This document shows positions 36,961 to 46,264 of a DNA stretch of 64,000 bases, in pieces. Below the pieces are notes generated by a model. The model worked only from the letters and a program-made list of their open reading frames with translations, had not been told where the DNA came from and searched no databases. The stretch's first letter is position 1. Each line of letters starts with the position of its first letter. The DNA lies in NCBI GenBank assembly GCA_947490345.1, contig CANLGL010000007.1:1-64000 (forward strand), written 5' to 3'. The DNA is from Deltaproteobacteria bacterium (GTDB lineage Bacteria; Myxococcota_A; UBA796; SXON01). Both the position numbers and the translations under genes were made by a program.

Positions 36961-37446
36961 CTACTTCGAGATCCCCAGCTTGCCGGCCGGCGCGTCCTGC
37001 AGACCAGCGAAGCGGCGAACAGTGACGGGGTGACGTTTCGGCTCCGCATCCGCGCTGGGGAGCGCGGGCGGGCCGGACAAAGCGCGGCCCCACATGCCTT
37101 CGATCACGACCGCGCACCGCAGTCCGGGCGGGCAGTGCTTGCGGAGGTGATCGAGGAGCGCCACGCCCATCTGGCCGTCCTCGAGTTTGAGCAGCACCGC
37201 CGCCTCCGGCGCGTTCCCAGCGTGATCACCGAGCCAGGCCTTACCTACACCGAGGCGATGCTCGTCACTGAACTCGACCACGACCGGCAAGCGCAGCATG
37301 GCTCGTTGGCTACCCTCCAGCCAAACCAGCGCGCCCGGATCCGACCAGACCGGGCCGTCCGAAAAGGTGAGCGCTGGCGTGGGCGTCATGGGCGTCAGCA
37401 AGGCGGGCTCCGAGGCCAAAGAAACTGCGAAGAAGAAGGAGATCAC
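36961..37446 (-). CDS. Secreted partner of the DUF4157 protein
   Basis: A 161-residue protein from a GTG that overlaps the stop of the DUF4157 gene (GTGA). It has an N-terminal signal peptide ([12 protein letters not shown]), then a beta-rich domain (AMLRLPVVVEFSDEHRLGVG) and a C-terminal segment with two cysteines (HCPPGLRCAVVIEG). No family is recognised. Tight coupling to a probable toxin suggests an immunity protein or a chaperone, and the signal peptide would place immunity in the periplasm. This is inference. Confidence 0.55.
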   Translation of the reverse strand: MISFFFAVSLASEPALLTPMTPTPALTFSDGPVWSDPGALVWLEGSQRAMLRLPVVVEFSDEHRLGVGKAWLGDHAGNAPEAAVLLKLEDGQMGVALLDHLRKHCPPGLRCAVVIEGMWGRALSGPPALPSADAEPKRHPVTVRRFAGLQDAPAGKLGISK

Positions 37447-38675
37447 GGCTCGGACTGGTAGTCGTACTCGGTGCTGGCCGTGGGGGCGTGCCGCCAGATC
37501 CAAGGATGGGCGCCGTTTTCACGGGACGTCCCCTCCTTGAGCTGCTTCTCGGTGTCCGCCTCGCTCATCTTCTGCTTGATCATCTCCAGCCCCTTGGCGC
37601 TGAGCTTCAGCCCCCGGGCGATGACCTCCTTCACATTCTCGCCGCTTGCACGCTCGCTCTGGCGCACGTTGAGCTTGGTCTTGTCCGCCACGAAGGCGAA
37701 GTGATCTTCCCAAAGGCAAGCCGTCGCGGCGGTGGGCCACGGGTCACAGACGGCCAGGGAGTTGTCCGCCTCGGTCTTGATGTCACCCATGATCACAAAG
37801 GCGTGGTCCAAGCCCTCTTTGTCGCACTGACTCACCGTCTCGCCCGGCATCGTGGCGCAGAGATAGTCGTAGCCGATCTGGGCGTGCTCACCGCAGTTGC
37901 CGCCGCCCGCAAGGTCCGCCATGGCCGCAGTCAGCGCGTTGGGGTGTTTGTTCGCGAGCTGGCGAACCGAGGAGTCCAACTCCCAGCACTCCATGTCCCG
38001 CATCGCCTGCATGCGGTAGTAGCTGTTGAAATTGGACGCCTTGAGCGCCTCGTACTGATTGCCAGCGCCGAAGCTGATGACCGACTTGGTGTGGGCGATC
38101 GCTTCTTTTGCCTTTTCGATTCGCTTCATTGCGCCGGCGTTGACCTTCTTCGCCTGCGGATCATCCCACCGCATCTGGACCAGGTTCCCCGTAGCCTTCT
38201 GCTTGATCGGCCCCGGCCTGCCCACCATCTGGTCGAGCACACTCACCGCACTCTTCCCCGAGACGACAAGGTCAGCGACCTGGTCGGCCTGGGCCTCGTG
38301 CTGGGCGGTGGCGGTGGTCGCGCCGCTGCGCTGCTGAACCACGTGCGCGGCTTCATGCGCCGCGGTGTGCACGTCGGGCGTGCGCGCAAACACGATGGAA
38401 TCGCCCGTTGCGTAGGCCGCCGCACCCATTTCGCTGGCCGTGCCGCCCCCGGAACCACCTACCGAAGCCGTGACTCCCGAGATGTCGTGATGGCCGAAGG
38501 CCTTCTGGATGCGCTCAAGGTGAGGGAGAGGACCGCCCCCTGCCCCGGCGCCCTTGGCGGCCATCTTTTCGATCATCGCGGCGTTGGACTTGCCCACTCG
38601 CTCTTGATCAGGACCTGGGGAGACGGTGGCCGAGGTGTCCGAACCGGCGTGCGGACGTGCCGAATGCTGTTGCAC
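37443..38675 (-). CDS. DUF4157 (eCIS core-like) protein with papain-like C-terminal domain
   Basis: A 410-residue protein from a GTG with GGAGG at Shine-Dalgarno distance. The N-terminal DUF4157 domain has [13 protein letters not shown] (H107, E108, H111), the metallo-type motif common in cargo of extracellular contractile injection systems. The C-terminal half has [13 protein letters not shown] (C261), DHAFVIMGD (H291) and AVCDPWP (D311), a Cys-His-Asp order typical of papain-fold proteases or deamidases. It is most likely a toxin or effector delivered to another cell. No injection-system structural genes are in the window. Confidence 0.72.
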   Translation of the reverse strand: MQQHSARPHAGSDTSATVSPGPDQERVGKSNAAMIEKMAAKGAGAGGGPLPHLERIQKAFGHHDISGVTASVGGSGGGTASEMGAAAYATGDSIVFARTPDVHTAAHEAAHVVQQRSGATTATAQHEAQADQVADLVVSGKSAVSVLDQMVGRPGPIKQKATGNLVQMRWDDPQAKKVNAGAMKRIEKAKEAIAHTKSVISFGAGNQYEALKASNFNSYYRMQAMRDMECWELDSSVRQLANKHPNALTAAMADLAGGGNCGEHAQIGYDYLCATMPGETVSQCDKEGLDHAFVIMGDIKTEADNSLAVCDPWPTAATACLWEDHFAFVADKTKLNVRQSERASGENVKEVIARGLKLSAKGLEMIKQKMSEADTEKQLKEGTSRENGAHPWIWRHAPTASTEYDYQSEP

Positions 38676-38730
38676 GAGCCCTCCAGAGGCGAATGGAAAG
38701 CATACTCCCGGCCGCTGAAAAGCGCCACGA

Positions 38731-40188
38731 CTACGGGCGGATGTCGAGCCGCAGTTCCCCCGAGCTCGGCGTCGCCTCCTCAATCACACGGCCCCCCGCC
38801 GCCATGGCCTCCACGCGCACCCGTGCGTGCCCCGCCGGAATCTCAAAGCTGTAGGAGGTCTGCCCCCGAAGGACGACCGCGCCGAGCTTCTCATCGGCGA
38901 CGCTCCGCACCGTGACCTCGACGGGGCCCGGTGGCGCGTGCGCGGTGCCCGCCAAGATCCAGGCGGCGGTCTCGTCGCGACCCACGGCGGCCTTGGTTCC
39001 TTCTGAGAACTCGACGGCGGCGAGCGCGCGGTTGCCGGCGGGAAACAGATTCACCTGCGGCGACATCGACCCCGGCGACGCGCCGCGCCCAGCTTCGGCG
39101 CTGTCGGCGATCGCCGCCGCATCGAAGGCGTCAGCACGACCAACCAGCCGCGAGGTCGGCCATCCCGCGGCCACCAAGCCGTCGACCATCGCCCCGGCCA
39201 GCACCGCGTTTCCCGCCGCGGAAGGATGCAAGTCGTCCAGGAAGAGCTGATCAGGGCCGAGAAGCGCCGCCGCCGCCGCGAACGCGGGCCCGGTCTCGAT
39301 CAACGGGACGCCGTGCCAGGCGGCCACCGCGGCCTGGGCGTCGAAATACGGCGCGCGCACGTCCGCGCCCGAGTCGTCCCCTCGCGCCATGTCGCGGTTG
39401 GTGGGCCGCAAGAAAACCACGCCGATTCCGCGCGCCGCGGCGTCCCGCGCGATGCGGTCCAGGTTTTCGGCAAAGCGCCGCGCCGAAACCCGGCGCACGC
39501 CGGACTCCGGCCAGGTGCTGTGCTGCGTCCAGGTCACCACGTGCGCGCCCTCGCCGCCCCGGAGGGAATCCCCCCACCCCGCTGCGAGGCGAAACAGTGC
39601 CGACCGCGCCAGCAGCCCCCGGCCGAAAAGCGCCTGGGTCCGCAACAGGTCCTGATCGCGGAAGTGGTCGAAGTTGTAGTCGCTCCAGACGTTGCACACG
39701 ACGAGAAGCGTGGGCTCGGTCGCCCACCCGATCTCGTCGAGCAACAACCGCGTCTGCTCTGTGGAGTAGCCAGGGACGGCGCCGTTGACGGTGTCCACGT
39801 CGAGACCGTGGCCGCGCAGTGCGGCCCCGACCAGCACCGCCGGCGTCGCGTCGTCCGCTACCCCGTGCCCGAAGAAACTGGAGTCGCCGGTGACCAGCAC
39901 CCGAGCGCGCGCGACTGGACGGGGCATGCGCGGCATGTCGCCCCGGAGCCCGAGGGCATTGATGGTCGCGATGCTTCCGGCGTTGGAACGCTTCCCCTCG
40001 CCCATCCCCCACAGGCGCGTCGGGTGCCCGACCATGATGACGTCACCGGGGTCGCGGGCCTGCCAGGCCGGGGCGACGATGCCCAGTCCGCGTGCGAAAC
40101 CCTCCCCCACGAAGAGCGCCGCGACGAGGACCAGCCCGGCCGCGGCGGCGCGAAAGAGGAGCGTCTGCCGGCGGCCGCGACGGGTCAC
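38731..40188 (-). CDS. SGNH/GDSL hydrolase with C-terminal beta domain
   Basis: A 485-residue protein from a GTG. A membrane helix (about 12-30) leads to an SGNH domain: VTGDSSFFGHGV (nucleophile Ser), GAVPGYSTEQ, and DDLHPSAAGN with the catalytic Asp-His pair. The last ~110 residues form a separate beta domain (PVEVTVRSVADEKLGA). It is longer than the other SGNH protein (342 residues). It lies directly downstream of the second three-gene membrane module. Confidence 0.8.
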   Translation of the reverse strand: MTRRGRRQTLLFRAAAAGLVLVAALFVGEGFARGLGIVAPAWQARDPGDVIMVGHPTRLWGMGEGKRSNAGSIATINALGLRGDMPRMPRPVARARVLVTGDSSFFGHGVADDATPAVLVGAALRGHGLDVDTVNGAVPGYSTEQTRLLLDEIGWATEPTLLVVCNVWSDYNFDHFRDQDLLRTQALFGRGLLARSALFRLAAGWGDSLRGGEGAHVVTWTQHSTWPESGVRRVSARRFAENLDRIARDAAARGIGVVFLRPTNRDMARGDDSGADVRAPYFDAQAAVAAWHGVPLIETGPAFAAAAALLGPDQLFLDDLHPSAAGNAVLAGAMVDGLVAAGWPTSRLVGRADAFDAAAIADSAEAGRGASPGSMSPQVNLFPAGNRALAAVEFSEGTKAAVGRDETAAWILAGTAHAPPGPVEVTVRSVADEKLGAVVLRGQTSYSFEIPAGHARVRVEAMAAGGRVIEEATPSSGELRLDIRP

Positions 40189-40200
40189 TACGATCCAAGG

Positions 40201-40325
40201 GGGGAAAGGCCGCGACGGCCTCTCCCCCTACCGCGCCATACCCTCCGGCCTCCAACCTGCGGTTTCCGGCCTGCGGCGCCCAACGCGCTGAATAGCGCGC
40301 CGTGCGTGTCGCTCTCCCCCTCTCT
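40201..40325 (-). repeat. Structured intergenic repeat, copy 3
   Basis: Read on the minus strand this copy has gggggagag, an inverted-repeat arm pair with different bases from the other copies, gcaggccggaaa, ttggaggccggagg, and a closing hairpin ggggga/tcccccc. It lacks the first hairpin of copies 1 and 2. It lies between the SGNH gene and the module 2 gene ending at 40349. Confidence 0.7.
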
Positions 40326-40348
40326 GCGACTACACCACATCGAGTTGA

Positions 40349-41461
40349 CTAGACCACATCGAGTCCACGAGCCGAAGTGGCGACCGTGATCGTGGTCGCG
40401 CCATGCTGCAACGACCACCCCTCGGACACGACGCCGACAACGACCGTGGGCAAGCCCGAATTGACCGCCTTTCCGAGGAGCACCAGCCCCCCGACGTCCT
40501 GCGGGAGCAGGTCCCGATAGTCGCGCAGCGCATCTTCGACGGCTTCGTCGAGCACCAAGAGCACGCAGAGAGGCGGCCCTGGCTCACGGCCGAGTGACTC
40601 GGCCACGTCCCCGACGAGGCTGGGCCGCACCCCCAAGATGCGGTACACCGGACCACCGGCCACCGGCCGGAGCTCGACGTCGGCCGCCGCCGCGACGAGA
40701 ACCCGGTGCCGATCGGCGAGGTGGCGCAGCAGCGGCTCAAGAATGCCGCGCGCTTCGCCGGGGGCCACCCACGCGGCGAGACCGTCGGACAAGCTCGGGA
40801 AGCTCGGCGCCAACAGGCCCGGCTCAGGCACGACCTGCACCTCGGCCGAGCGCGACGTCGGCGCCGCGCGCCACCGCCGCCACAACCAGCCGGCGCCGAG
40901 CAACGCCAACAAACCAACGCCGACACCGATGAACAACAAGCCGTCCCCGGAGTCCCCGGTCGGGAACGTGACCGGCTGCGGCGAGGCCTCGCCGCCGGCG
41001 CCGACGAACCCGCCGCCACCGCCCCCCGCGACCGGGGGCCCGCCGGGACTGCCGACGGGCGCCGGCTCGCCCGACCCAGCTGGGGGAGCCGCGCCGCTCG
41101 GATCCGGCGGCGCCGACACCGACACGGTCAGCTCACCCGCCGACATCGAGACGTCTACGTCATGGGGCGCGGTCGGGTCCGTGAACTCCACCGGCGCGCT
41201 CCCGAGCTCGACACCGCCGGCCGACAAGATCAGGGTGAGCTTGCCGCCGGAGAAGTCCGAGCCACCGGCGAAGCGGCTGTCTTCCTTGGCGAAATCGGGG
41301 CGCTCGCCGTCGTCGCGCAGCGCAATCTCGGTACGGGTCTCGCCGACGACGAGGATGGCGAGCAGCGGTTCGGCGGGAGCGGCGCCCGCCGAGTCGAACC
41401 GAACCACCAGCGGCGACGCTGCAGCCAAAGGGGAGAACAGGGCGAGCAGGAGTACGATCAC
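40349..41461 (-). CDS. Module 2 gene C: beta-sandwich, TM, cytoplasmic alpha/beta protein
   Basis: A 370-residue protein from a GTG coupled to the upstream stop (GTGA). A signal peptide, a beta-sandwich (SRFAGGSDFSGGKLTLIL), a Pro/Gly linker, one membrane helix near 200-220 (GLLFIGVGVGLLALLGAGW) and a cytoplasmic alpha/beta domain with strands HRVLVAA, LCVLLVLDE and GLVLLG. It is the counterpart of the gene at 21887. The role is unknown; the layout suggests a link between an outer ligand and a cytoplasmic partner. Confidence 0.65.
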   Translation of the reverse strand: MIVLLLALFSPLAAASPLVVRFDSAGAAPAEPLLAILVVGETRTEIALRDDGERPDFAKEDSRFAGGSDFSGGKLTLILSAGGVELGSAPVEFTDPTAPHDVDVSMSAGELTVSVSAPPDPSGAAPPAGSGEPAPVGSPGGPPVAGGGGGGFVGAGGEASPQPVTFPTGDSGDGLLFIGVGVGLLALLGAGWLWRRWRAAPTSRSAEVQVVPEPGLLAPSFPSLSDGLAAWVAPGEARGILEPLLRHLADRHRVLVAAAADVELRPVAGGPVYRILGVRPSLVGDVAESLGREPGPPLCVLLVLDEAVEDALRDYRDLLPQDVGGLVLLGKAVNSGLPTVVVGVVSEGWSLQHGATTITVATSARGLDVV

Positions 41462-43116
41462 CGGGACGACGTATCGCGCGCGACGGCGAGAAGCGTGAAC
41501 GACACCGTCGGCGTCGCCCAAGCGGCCACCGGCGGGTGTCGCTCGGACAGCCAGGCGTCCAGCGCCACCACCGGGGCAGAGCGGTCGTCGGGATTGCGCT
41601 CCACGACGATGTAGGGGGCCGTCCCGCCGCCCGCACATTCGCTGAGCAACGCGTCGACGCAACTCCGGATATCTGCGGCCAGCGCCCTGACCGGACACTG
41701 CCGCGACGGACACGCATGGCCGCCGGCGAGCGCGACCAGCTCCGGTGTGCCGCCAGCGATGGCCGGGTCGGGCGGCAGCAAGTCCCGCAGCTCATTTGCC
41801 GCCTGCAGAGTGGCAAGGTCGGCGGGGTCGATCGGTCGGGCAACCGTCATCGGCCGCCCAACGCCGAGCGCTGCCGCGAGGGCCAGCGCCCCGCATGCAG
41901 CGAAGATGCCGCTCCGCACACGCACACCGCGTGCGCCGAGGAACGCCTCTGCCAGGGCGCCGACGCTCACGGCGCCGCGCCCCACCAGCAGCACGGCGAC
42001 GGGCAGAAGCGTGTCGGCATACCGTTTTGGTGCCCCGACCAGGAAAAGCGCCGCCACCGGCGCAAGGACCGCCAACAGCGCGAAACCGGCCCCCGAGCCG
42101 CGGATGCCCGCGTCGACGGCCACTCGGATCGGCCGGGGCGCCCATCGCGCGAGCCTGGTCAGGTGATCCGATCGAGGGCTGAGTCCCAGGCCCAGAACCC
42201 CGAGGCTGCCGAAGGCAATCAGCAGCCAGGGAGAAAACCGCCCCGCGCCGACCCCCTCGACCAGCCAGAGCCGGAACTGCGGCCAGAGGTTTCCCACCTG
42301 CGCGGCCATCACCGCGGCCACGCGCGCGGTCTCCGCACCACTGGCCGTGGGCGCGGGCCCACCGGTAGCGACCCCCGCCGAGAGCGTGCCGCCAAGCATC
42401 GACAACGGGAGCGGAGGAAACACCTGAAACACCGACCACAGCGTCATTCCGGAGGCAGCGACAAACGCCGCCGACGTCGGGAGTCGACGCCCGGTCGGTG
42501 CCGCCAGCAGCAGGAGGGCGGCGGCCGGCAGGAACACCACCACGGTCGTCAGGTGCGTCACCGCCGTAAACGCGGTCAGCACCCCAGCGACGGTCGCCGT
42601 TCCCAGGCTACGGGCAAGCAGGGCCGGGGCCGCGATTGCCACCAGCCACGCCAGGGTGACCGTGGTGTCGACGGTGAAGCGCGCCGCGTTGTCGCCGACC
42701 GTCGGGAGAGTGACGATGACCGCGGCGATCGCCGCCGCCGCGACGCTGCCGAGGCCCACGCCGCGGCCGGCCAGCATCGCGACCGGGCCGATGAGGAGAC
42801 GGAGGAGGTGGTTGGTGAGATGGCCGGCCAACGGCACGGACAGGTCGAGGCTTCTGGCCAGGGCAGCGGTGAGGATCGTCCAAGTCGGGAGGCGGTGCGG
42901 GTCGAGACGCTCGGGGTGCCCACCGACCAGGGCCAGTGCCTGGCCCGCCCAGCGCCCAGCGTCCGGACCGTCCAAGAGCTGATCTGCCACGCCTGCCCAG
43001 GCCGGCAGACCATCGACTGGCGTGGCAGGGGACCCAGGAGCCGGCCAGGTGACGAGCGCGAGGGCGCCCACCGCCACCAGAAGGACAACGTCGAGCGCGA
43101 GCTCGCGTCTCGTCAT
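41458..43116 (-). CDS. Module 2 gene B: GT-C-like polytopic membrane protein
   Basis: A 552-residue protein with about 11 membrane segments, coupled at both ends (ATGA and GTGA). Loop 1 includes DQLLDGPDAGRWAGQ, an acidic loop in the position expected of GT-C enzymes. The C-terminal ~110 residues are extracytoplasmic and Cys-containing (HACPSRQCPV). It corresponds to the polytopic gene of module 1, with low sequence identity by eye. Confidence 0.6.
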   Translation of the reverse strand: MTRRELALDVVLLVAVGALALVTWPAPGSPATPVDGLPAWAGVADQLLDGPDAGRWAGQALALVGGHPERLDPHRLPTWTILTAALARSLDLSVPLAGHLTNHLLRLLIGPVAMLAGRGVGLGSVAAAAIAAVIVTLPTVGDNAARFTVDTTVTLAWLVAIAAPALLARSLGTATVAGVLTAFTAVTHLTTVVVFLPAAALLLLAAPTGRRLPTSAAFVAASGMTLWSVFQVFPPLPLSMLGGTLSAGVATGGPAPTASGAETARVAAVMAAQVGNLWPQFRLWLVEGVGAGRFSPWLLIAFGSLGVLGLGLSPRSDHLTRLARWAPRPIRVAVDAGIRGSGAGFALLAVLAPVAALFLVGAPKRYADTLLPVAVLLVGRGAVSVGALAEAFLGARGVRVRSGIFAACGALALAAALGVGRPMTVARPIDPADLATLQAANELRDLLPPDPAIAGGTPELVALAGGHACPSRQCPVRALAADIRSCVDALLSECAGGGTAPYIVVERNPDDRSAPVVALDAWLSERHPPVAAWATPTVSFTLLAVARDTSSR

Positions 43117-43964
43117 ACCAGCACAAGCTCCGGCGCGTCCGTGCCAGCGGGCACCAGCACGAAGAAAGGCACGTCGATCGGGAGATCGTCGGCGAGCGCG
43201 GCCCAATCCTGAGCCTCTTCCGGTGCCGGCACGATGACCACCGCGAGATTCTCTCCAGGGCGGGATCGCAGGATCGCGGCGAGGCGGTCAGGGTTCTCCG
43301 GGACCAGCCGCACCACCCGCCCGGGCGCACACCCCGGCAGGGAAAGCCGCCCCGCCACAAACACGGTGTAGCCCTCCGCGAGCCGCCCGACCAAGAACGT
43401 GGCGGCCTCGGCAGGCTCCGCGACACGCACCATGCCTCGGGCTCGCCCACCCCCCGGGACGAGGTGGGGCGCGGGTACGCGGCGCAGCCCGGCTGAATGC
43501 CTTGCGCTCGACCACTCGAAGAGGCCGATGGCGCCAACCAAAGCCGCGAAAGCGGCGAACCACGGGCCCCCCGCCCATCGCGCGGCTGGCGCGGGCTCGT
43601 CGCCCGCCGCCCCCGCCGCCAGCGTCGACGCGATCTGCGTGTAGCTGCCCTTGACCACGACGCGCACCCGGCGTGCGCCGGGCTCGGCCCAGGACACCGA
43701 GCCACCCCCAAAGGTGCGCCGGCCAGCGCTGAGCGCCAGCCCGGCGCGATCGCCCTGCATCTCGCCGCGCCCCGTCCATGTCCCATCGACGGCGCGCGCG
43801 TCGGGCCCGCGGCCGCTGTCGACCGCAGCGATTTCGACAACGCGGCCGTCGTCCTCGGTGAGCGAAACGAGGATCGTCTCGGTGGCGGGAATCCCGGCAC
43901 CGGAGACCCGCACCTCGACCGGCGTGACGGCAAGTGCGGGAACCAGGAGCAGCGCGGCGAGCAC
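43113..43964 (-). CDS. Module 2 gene A: beta-sandwich, TM, cytoplasmic alpha/beta protein
   Basis: A 283-residue protein. The GTG at 43964 gives a signal peptide (LAALLLVPALA) and has TATAGG 7 nt upstream. The beta-sandwich (GTWTGRGEMQGDRAGLALSA) is followed by a membrane helix and a cytoplasmic alpha/beta domain with YTVFVAGRL, NLAVVIVPAPEE and FFVLVPAG. Unlike gene A of module 1 it has the cytoplasmic domain. The module appears to need two beta-sandwich proteins and one polytopic protein. Confidence 0.62.
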   Translation of the reverse strand: MLAALLLVPALAVTPVEVRVSGAGIPATETILVSLTEDDGRVVEIAAVDSGRGPDARAVDGTWTGRGEMQGDRAGLALSAGRRTFGGGSVSWAEPGARRVRVVVKGSYTQIASTLAAGAAGDEPAPAARWAGGPWFAAFAALVGAIGLFEWSSARHSAGLRRVPAPHLVPGGGRARGMVRVAEPAEAATFLVGRLAEGYTVFVAGRLSLPGCAPGRVVRLVPENPDRLAAILRSRPGENLAVVIVPAPEEAQDWAALADDLPIDVPFFVLVPAGTDAPELVLV

Positions 43965-43999
43965 GGCGTCCCCTATACCGGTATCAGCTGGTGAGTTAC

Positions 44000-44203
44000 C
44001 CATGCCGCCCGCAGGTCGGCTCCATGAGTCATGAAACGCCACGAGCGGCATGGGTGTCGCGCGAAGCGAGGTGGGGGAGAGTCGCCCGGCGGTCGGGTTA
44101 TCCAACCCGACCGCCGCCGTAGGCCGGAAAGCCTAGCTTGGAGGCTGGAGGGTAGGCGACGGTAGGGGGAGGACGCGGCGGGCGTCCTCCCCCCCGATTC
44201 GGA
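44000..44203 (+). repeat. Structured intergenic repeat, copy 1
   Basis: About 200 bp with ordered inverted repeats: atgccgc/gcggcat around 44001-44050, then gggggagagtcg, a perfect hairpin cggcggtcgggtt/aacccgaccgccg, gtaggccggaaagc, and a final hairpin gggggaggacgc/gcgtcctccccc. It fills most of the gap between module 2 and the sulfatase-fold gene. No ORF is supported here. Confidence 0.85.
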
Positions 44204-44238
44204 TTCGCCGTCAGCGTTCAGCCGTCAGCCGTCGCTTT

Positions 44239-45669
44239 CTACCAGTATCCCTCCTTCTTGAGCGCCTCCAACTCCGCCTTCGTCGGCGCGCGCGGCGCGC
44301 CGTGGGGAGCTGCAGACCCGATGCGAGCGTCCAGCAGCGCGCCCAGCAGCGCGGCGCGAGGGGCGTCATCGACCTCGACCCCGCCGCGCAGCAGACGGTC
44401 ACGCCCCGCGGCCCGCAAAAGCCGATCGTCCCCGTCACGGAGCACGCGGTCCACGCGGTTGGGCCCGCCCGCGTCACGGGACTCGGCCTCGGCCACGAGC
44501 ACCCGCCCCTCGGGCTCCTCTCCCCGCAGTGCGGCGACCAGACTGCGGCCGCCGATGTCGGCCGGCACAACCGCTCCGGCCAACTCGGCGATCGTTGGGA
44601 AGAAGTCCAACAGACTCACCGGCGCTTCCAGGACCCGGCCGCCGCCGGTGCCACCAGGGGGGCGCACCACGAACGGGACCCGAAGGACCTCCTCGTCCAA
44701 AAAACCCTGATGCCCCACACGTCCGTGCTCGCCGAGCGCCTCACCGTGATCCCCGACCACCACCACCACCGTGCGCTCCAGAAGGCCCCGCGCCCGGGCG
44801 CCCGCGAGAATCGTGCCCATGTTCGCGTCGGCCGCGGTGACCGCCGCCGCATACAGCGCGTGAAGTTCAATCGCGACATCGGGATCATCGGCGATTGCTT
44901 TCAGCAGCCCGGCGTCGGGGTCAGTGGAGCCGTCGGACGCCATGGCACCCTCGGCCCACGCACGGATCGCCGGCGAGACCGCATCCAAGGAGACGTTGTA
45001 TGGCCGATGGGCCTCCTTGAGGTGGGCCACCAAAAGCCAGGGCTCCGACGCCTTGTCGATGGGCTCCCATAGGTCGAGCGGCTCGACCCGCCCCGTCGCG
45101 CCCTCCTCGAAGTGGTCGAAGCCCTGCTCCAACCCTTCCCCTGCCCGGAAACTCGCCCGACTGGCGACGGGCGCGTAGGCGAAGGTGGAGTAGCCGTACA
45201 ATTTCAGCAGCTCCGGCAGCGTGGTGTATTCGCCAGCCAACGTGTCGCGAGGGGTGACGACCCCTACGGTCGAAGCGAGGCGCCCGGTAAGCAACGCCAC
45301 ATGGCTGGGCAGGGTGTAGGTCGCAGTGGTCCAGGCCTCGGCAAAGCGGACCCCGTCCGCCGCGAGCGCGTCCAGAACTGGCGTGGAGGCACCCTGACCC
45401 CCGTAGGCACCGATGGCGTCAGCCCGAACCGAGCACAAGGTCACGACGAGGATGTTGGGGCGCTTGTCGTCGCCGTCGCGCTCACGGACAAGCGATACGG
45501 GTGTCGCCGACACCACCGCCGATGCCTGCCAGGCGCCGACGCCCGCAAGCGTCACACCCGCGACGAACATCAAGCCCAGACCGGCGAAGGCGAACGTGCC
45601 GAGCGCGGGCGCGCCCGGGCTGCTGGCGCTCGGTTGCCGGACCCTGATCTCGACGCGCCGTGAGGACAT
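44239..45669 (-). CDS. Sulfatase-fold membrane enzyme without the formylglycine cysteine
   Basis: A 476-residue protein. An N-terminal membrane helix (about 23-45) is followed by the alkaline-phosphatase-superfamily core: PNILVVTLCSVRADAIGAYG, then TATYTLPSHVALLTG, and VVVVVGDHGEALGEHG. The CxPxR formylglycine motif is absent; the LPSH motif is preceded by Thr, as in threonine-nucleophile phosphotransferases and phosphonate-type hydrolases. It may transfer or remove a phosphate-type group in the envelope. TACAGA and GCGGG lie before the ATG. Confidence 0.75.
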   Translation of the reverse strand: MSSRRVEIRVRQPSASSPGAPALGTFAFAGLGLMFVAGVTLAGVGAWQASAVVSATPVSLVRERDGDDKRPNILVVTLCSVRADAIGAYGGQGASTPVLDALAADGVRFAEAWTTATYTLPSHVALLTGRLASTVGVVTPRDTLAGEYTTLPELLKLYGYSTFAYAPVASRASFRAGEGLEQGFDHFEEGATGRVEPLDLWEPIDKASEPWLLVAHLKEAHRPYNVSLDAVSPAIRAWAEGAMASDGSTDPDAGLLKAIADDPDVAIELHALYAAAVTAADANMGTILAGARARGLLERTVVVVVGDHGEALGEHGRVGHQGFLDEEVLRVPFVVRPPGGTGGGRVLEAPVSLLDFFPTIAELAGAVVPADIGGRSLVAALRGEEPEGRVLVAEAESRDAGGPNRVDRVLRDGDDRLLRAAGRDRLLRGGVEVDDAPRAALLGALLDARIGSAAPHGAPRAPTKAELEALKKEGYW

Positions 45670-45733
45670 CCCGCTCTGTATGCTTCCCCGGAGGGCAGGC
45701 CGATCCCTTCCCGAGCGCCCTTTCACAAGCGAT

Positions 45734-46264
45734 TTACTGAACGGAGAAGAACACCGTGGCCGTCGTCTGAGCTGCCTCGGACCGCGCCGAAATCTGGTAT
45801 GTGTCCTCGTCGAGAATGCCCCAATCCGCCAAAACAGAGGTGCCCTCTCCAACTTCTAGCGTCCACACCGTTTCGCCAGCGACACAATTACCCGAAAAGC
45901 TGGTGTCGTCGCCGGAGCCGGCGGCAAGCGTCCAGGCGTCGATGAGGCAGGAAGTAGGGGTACTAAAGCGCAGGGTTCCGCTGCAAGGATTGACGAACAG
46001 CGCCCTCGCGGTGATCTCCGCCGGCCACGAAAAGGCGGTGGCCTGCTCGCCGGCGGCGTCCTCGACCACCAACTCAAAGTCGAGGTCAAGCGCACCGCAG
46101 ACGGCCTCGTCGGTGTCGCCAGCGGTGTCCGCCTCCCCGGTGTCGCCGAGGTCCGTGTCGTCTGCCCCGCTGCCGGCCCCACCGACCGGGTCGCCCCGTT
46201 CTCCCCCGCCGGCAAAGTCCGGCTCGCTCAGATTCCCACACGCAGCCATGAGTAAAAGGAGCAT
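45734..46264 (-). CDS. DTG-stalk lipoprotein with BsuPI-like beta domain (paralogue 2)
   Basis: A 176-residue lipoprotein (LLLLMAAC) with a short acidic DTG stalk and a beta-sandwich domain (FVNPCSGTLRFSTPTSCLIDAW, with W and G-Y-type strands) that recalls the BsuPI inhibitor fold. Its ATG overlaps the upstream stop by one nucleotide (TGATG). The same domain is encoded just upstream, so the two genes are a tandem duplication. Confidence 0.65.
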   Translation of the reverse strand: MLLLLMAACGNLSEPDFAGGGERGDPVGGAGSGADDTDLGDTGEADTAGDTDEAVCGALDLDFELVVEDAAGEQATAFSWPAEITARALFVNPCSGTLRFSTPTSCLIDAWTLAAGSGDDTSFSGNCVAGETVWTLEVGEGTSVLADWGILDEDTYQISARSEAAQTTATVFFSVQ

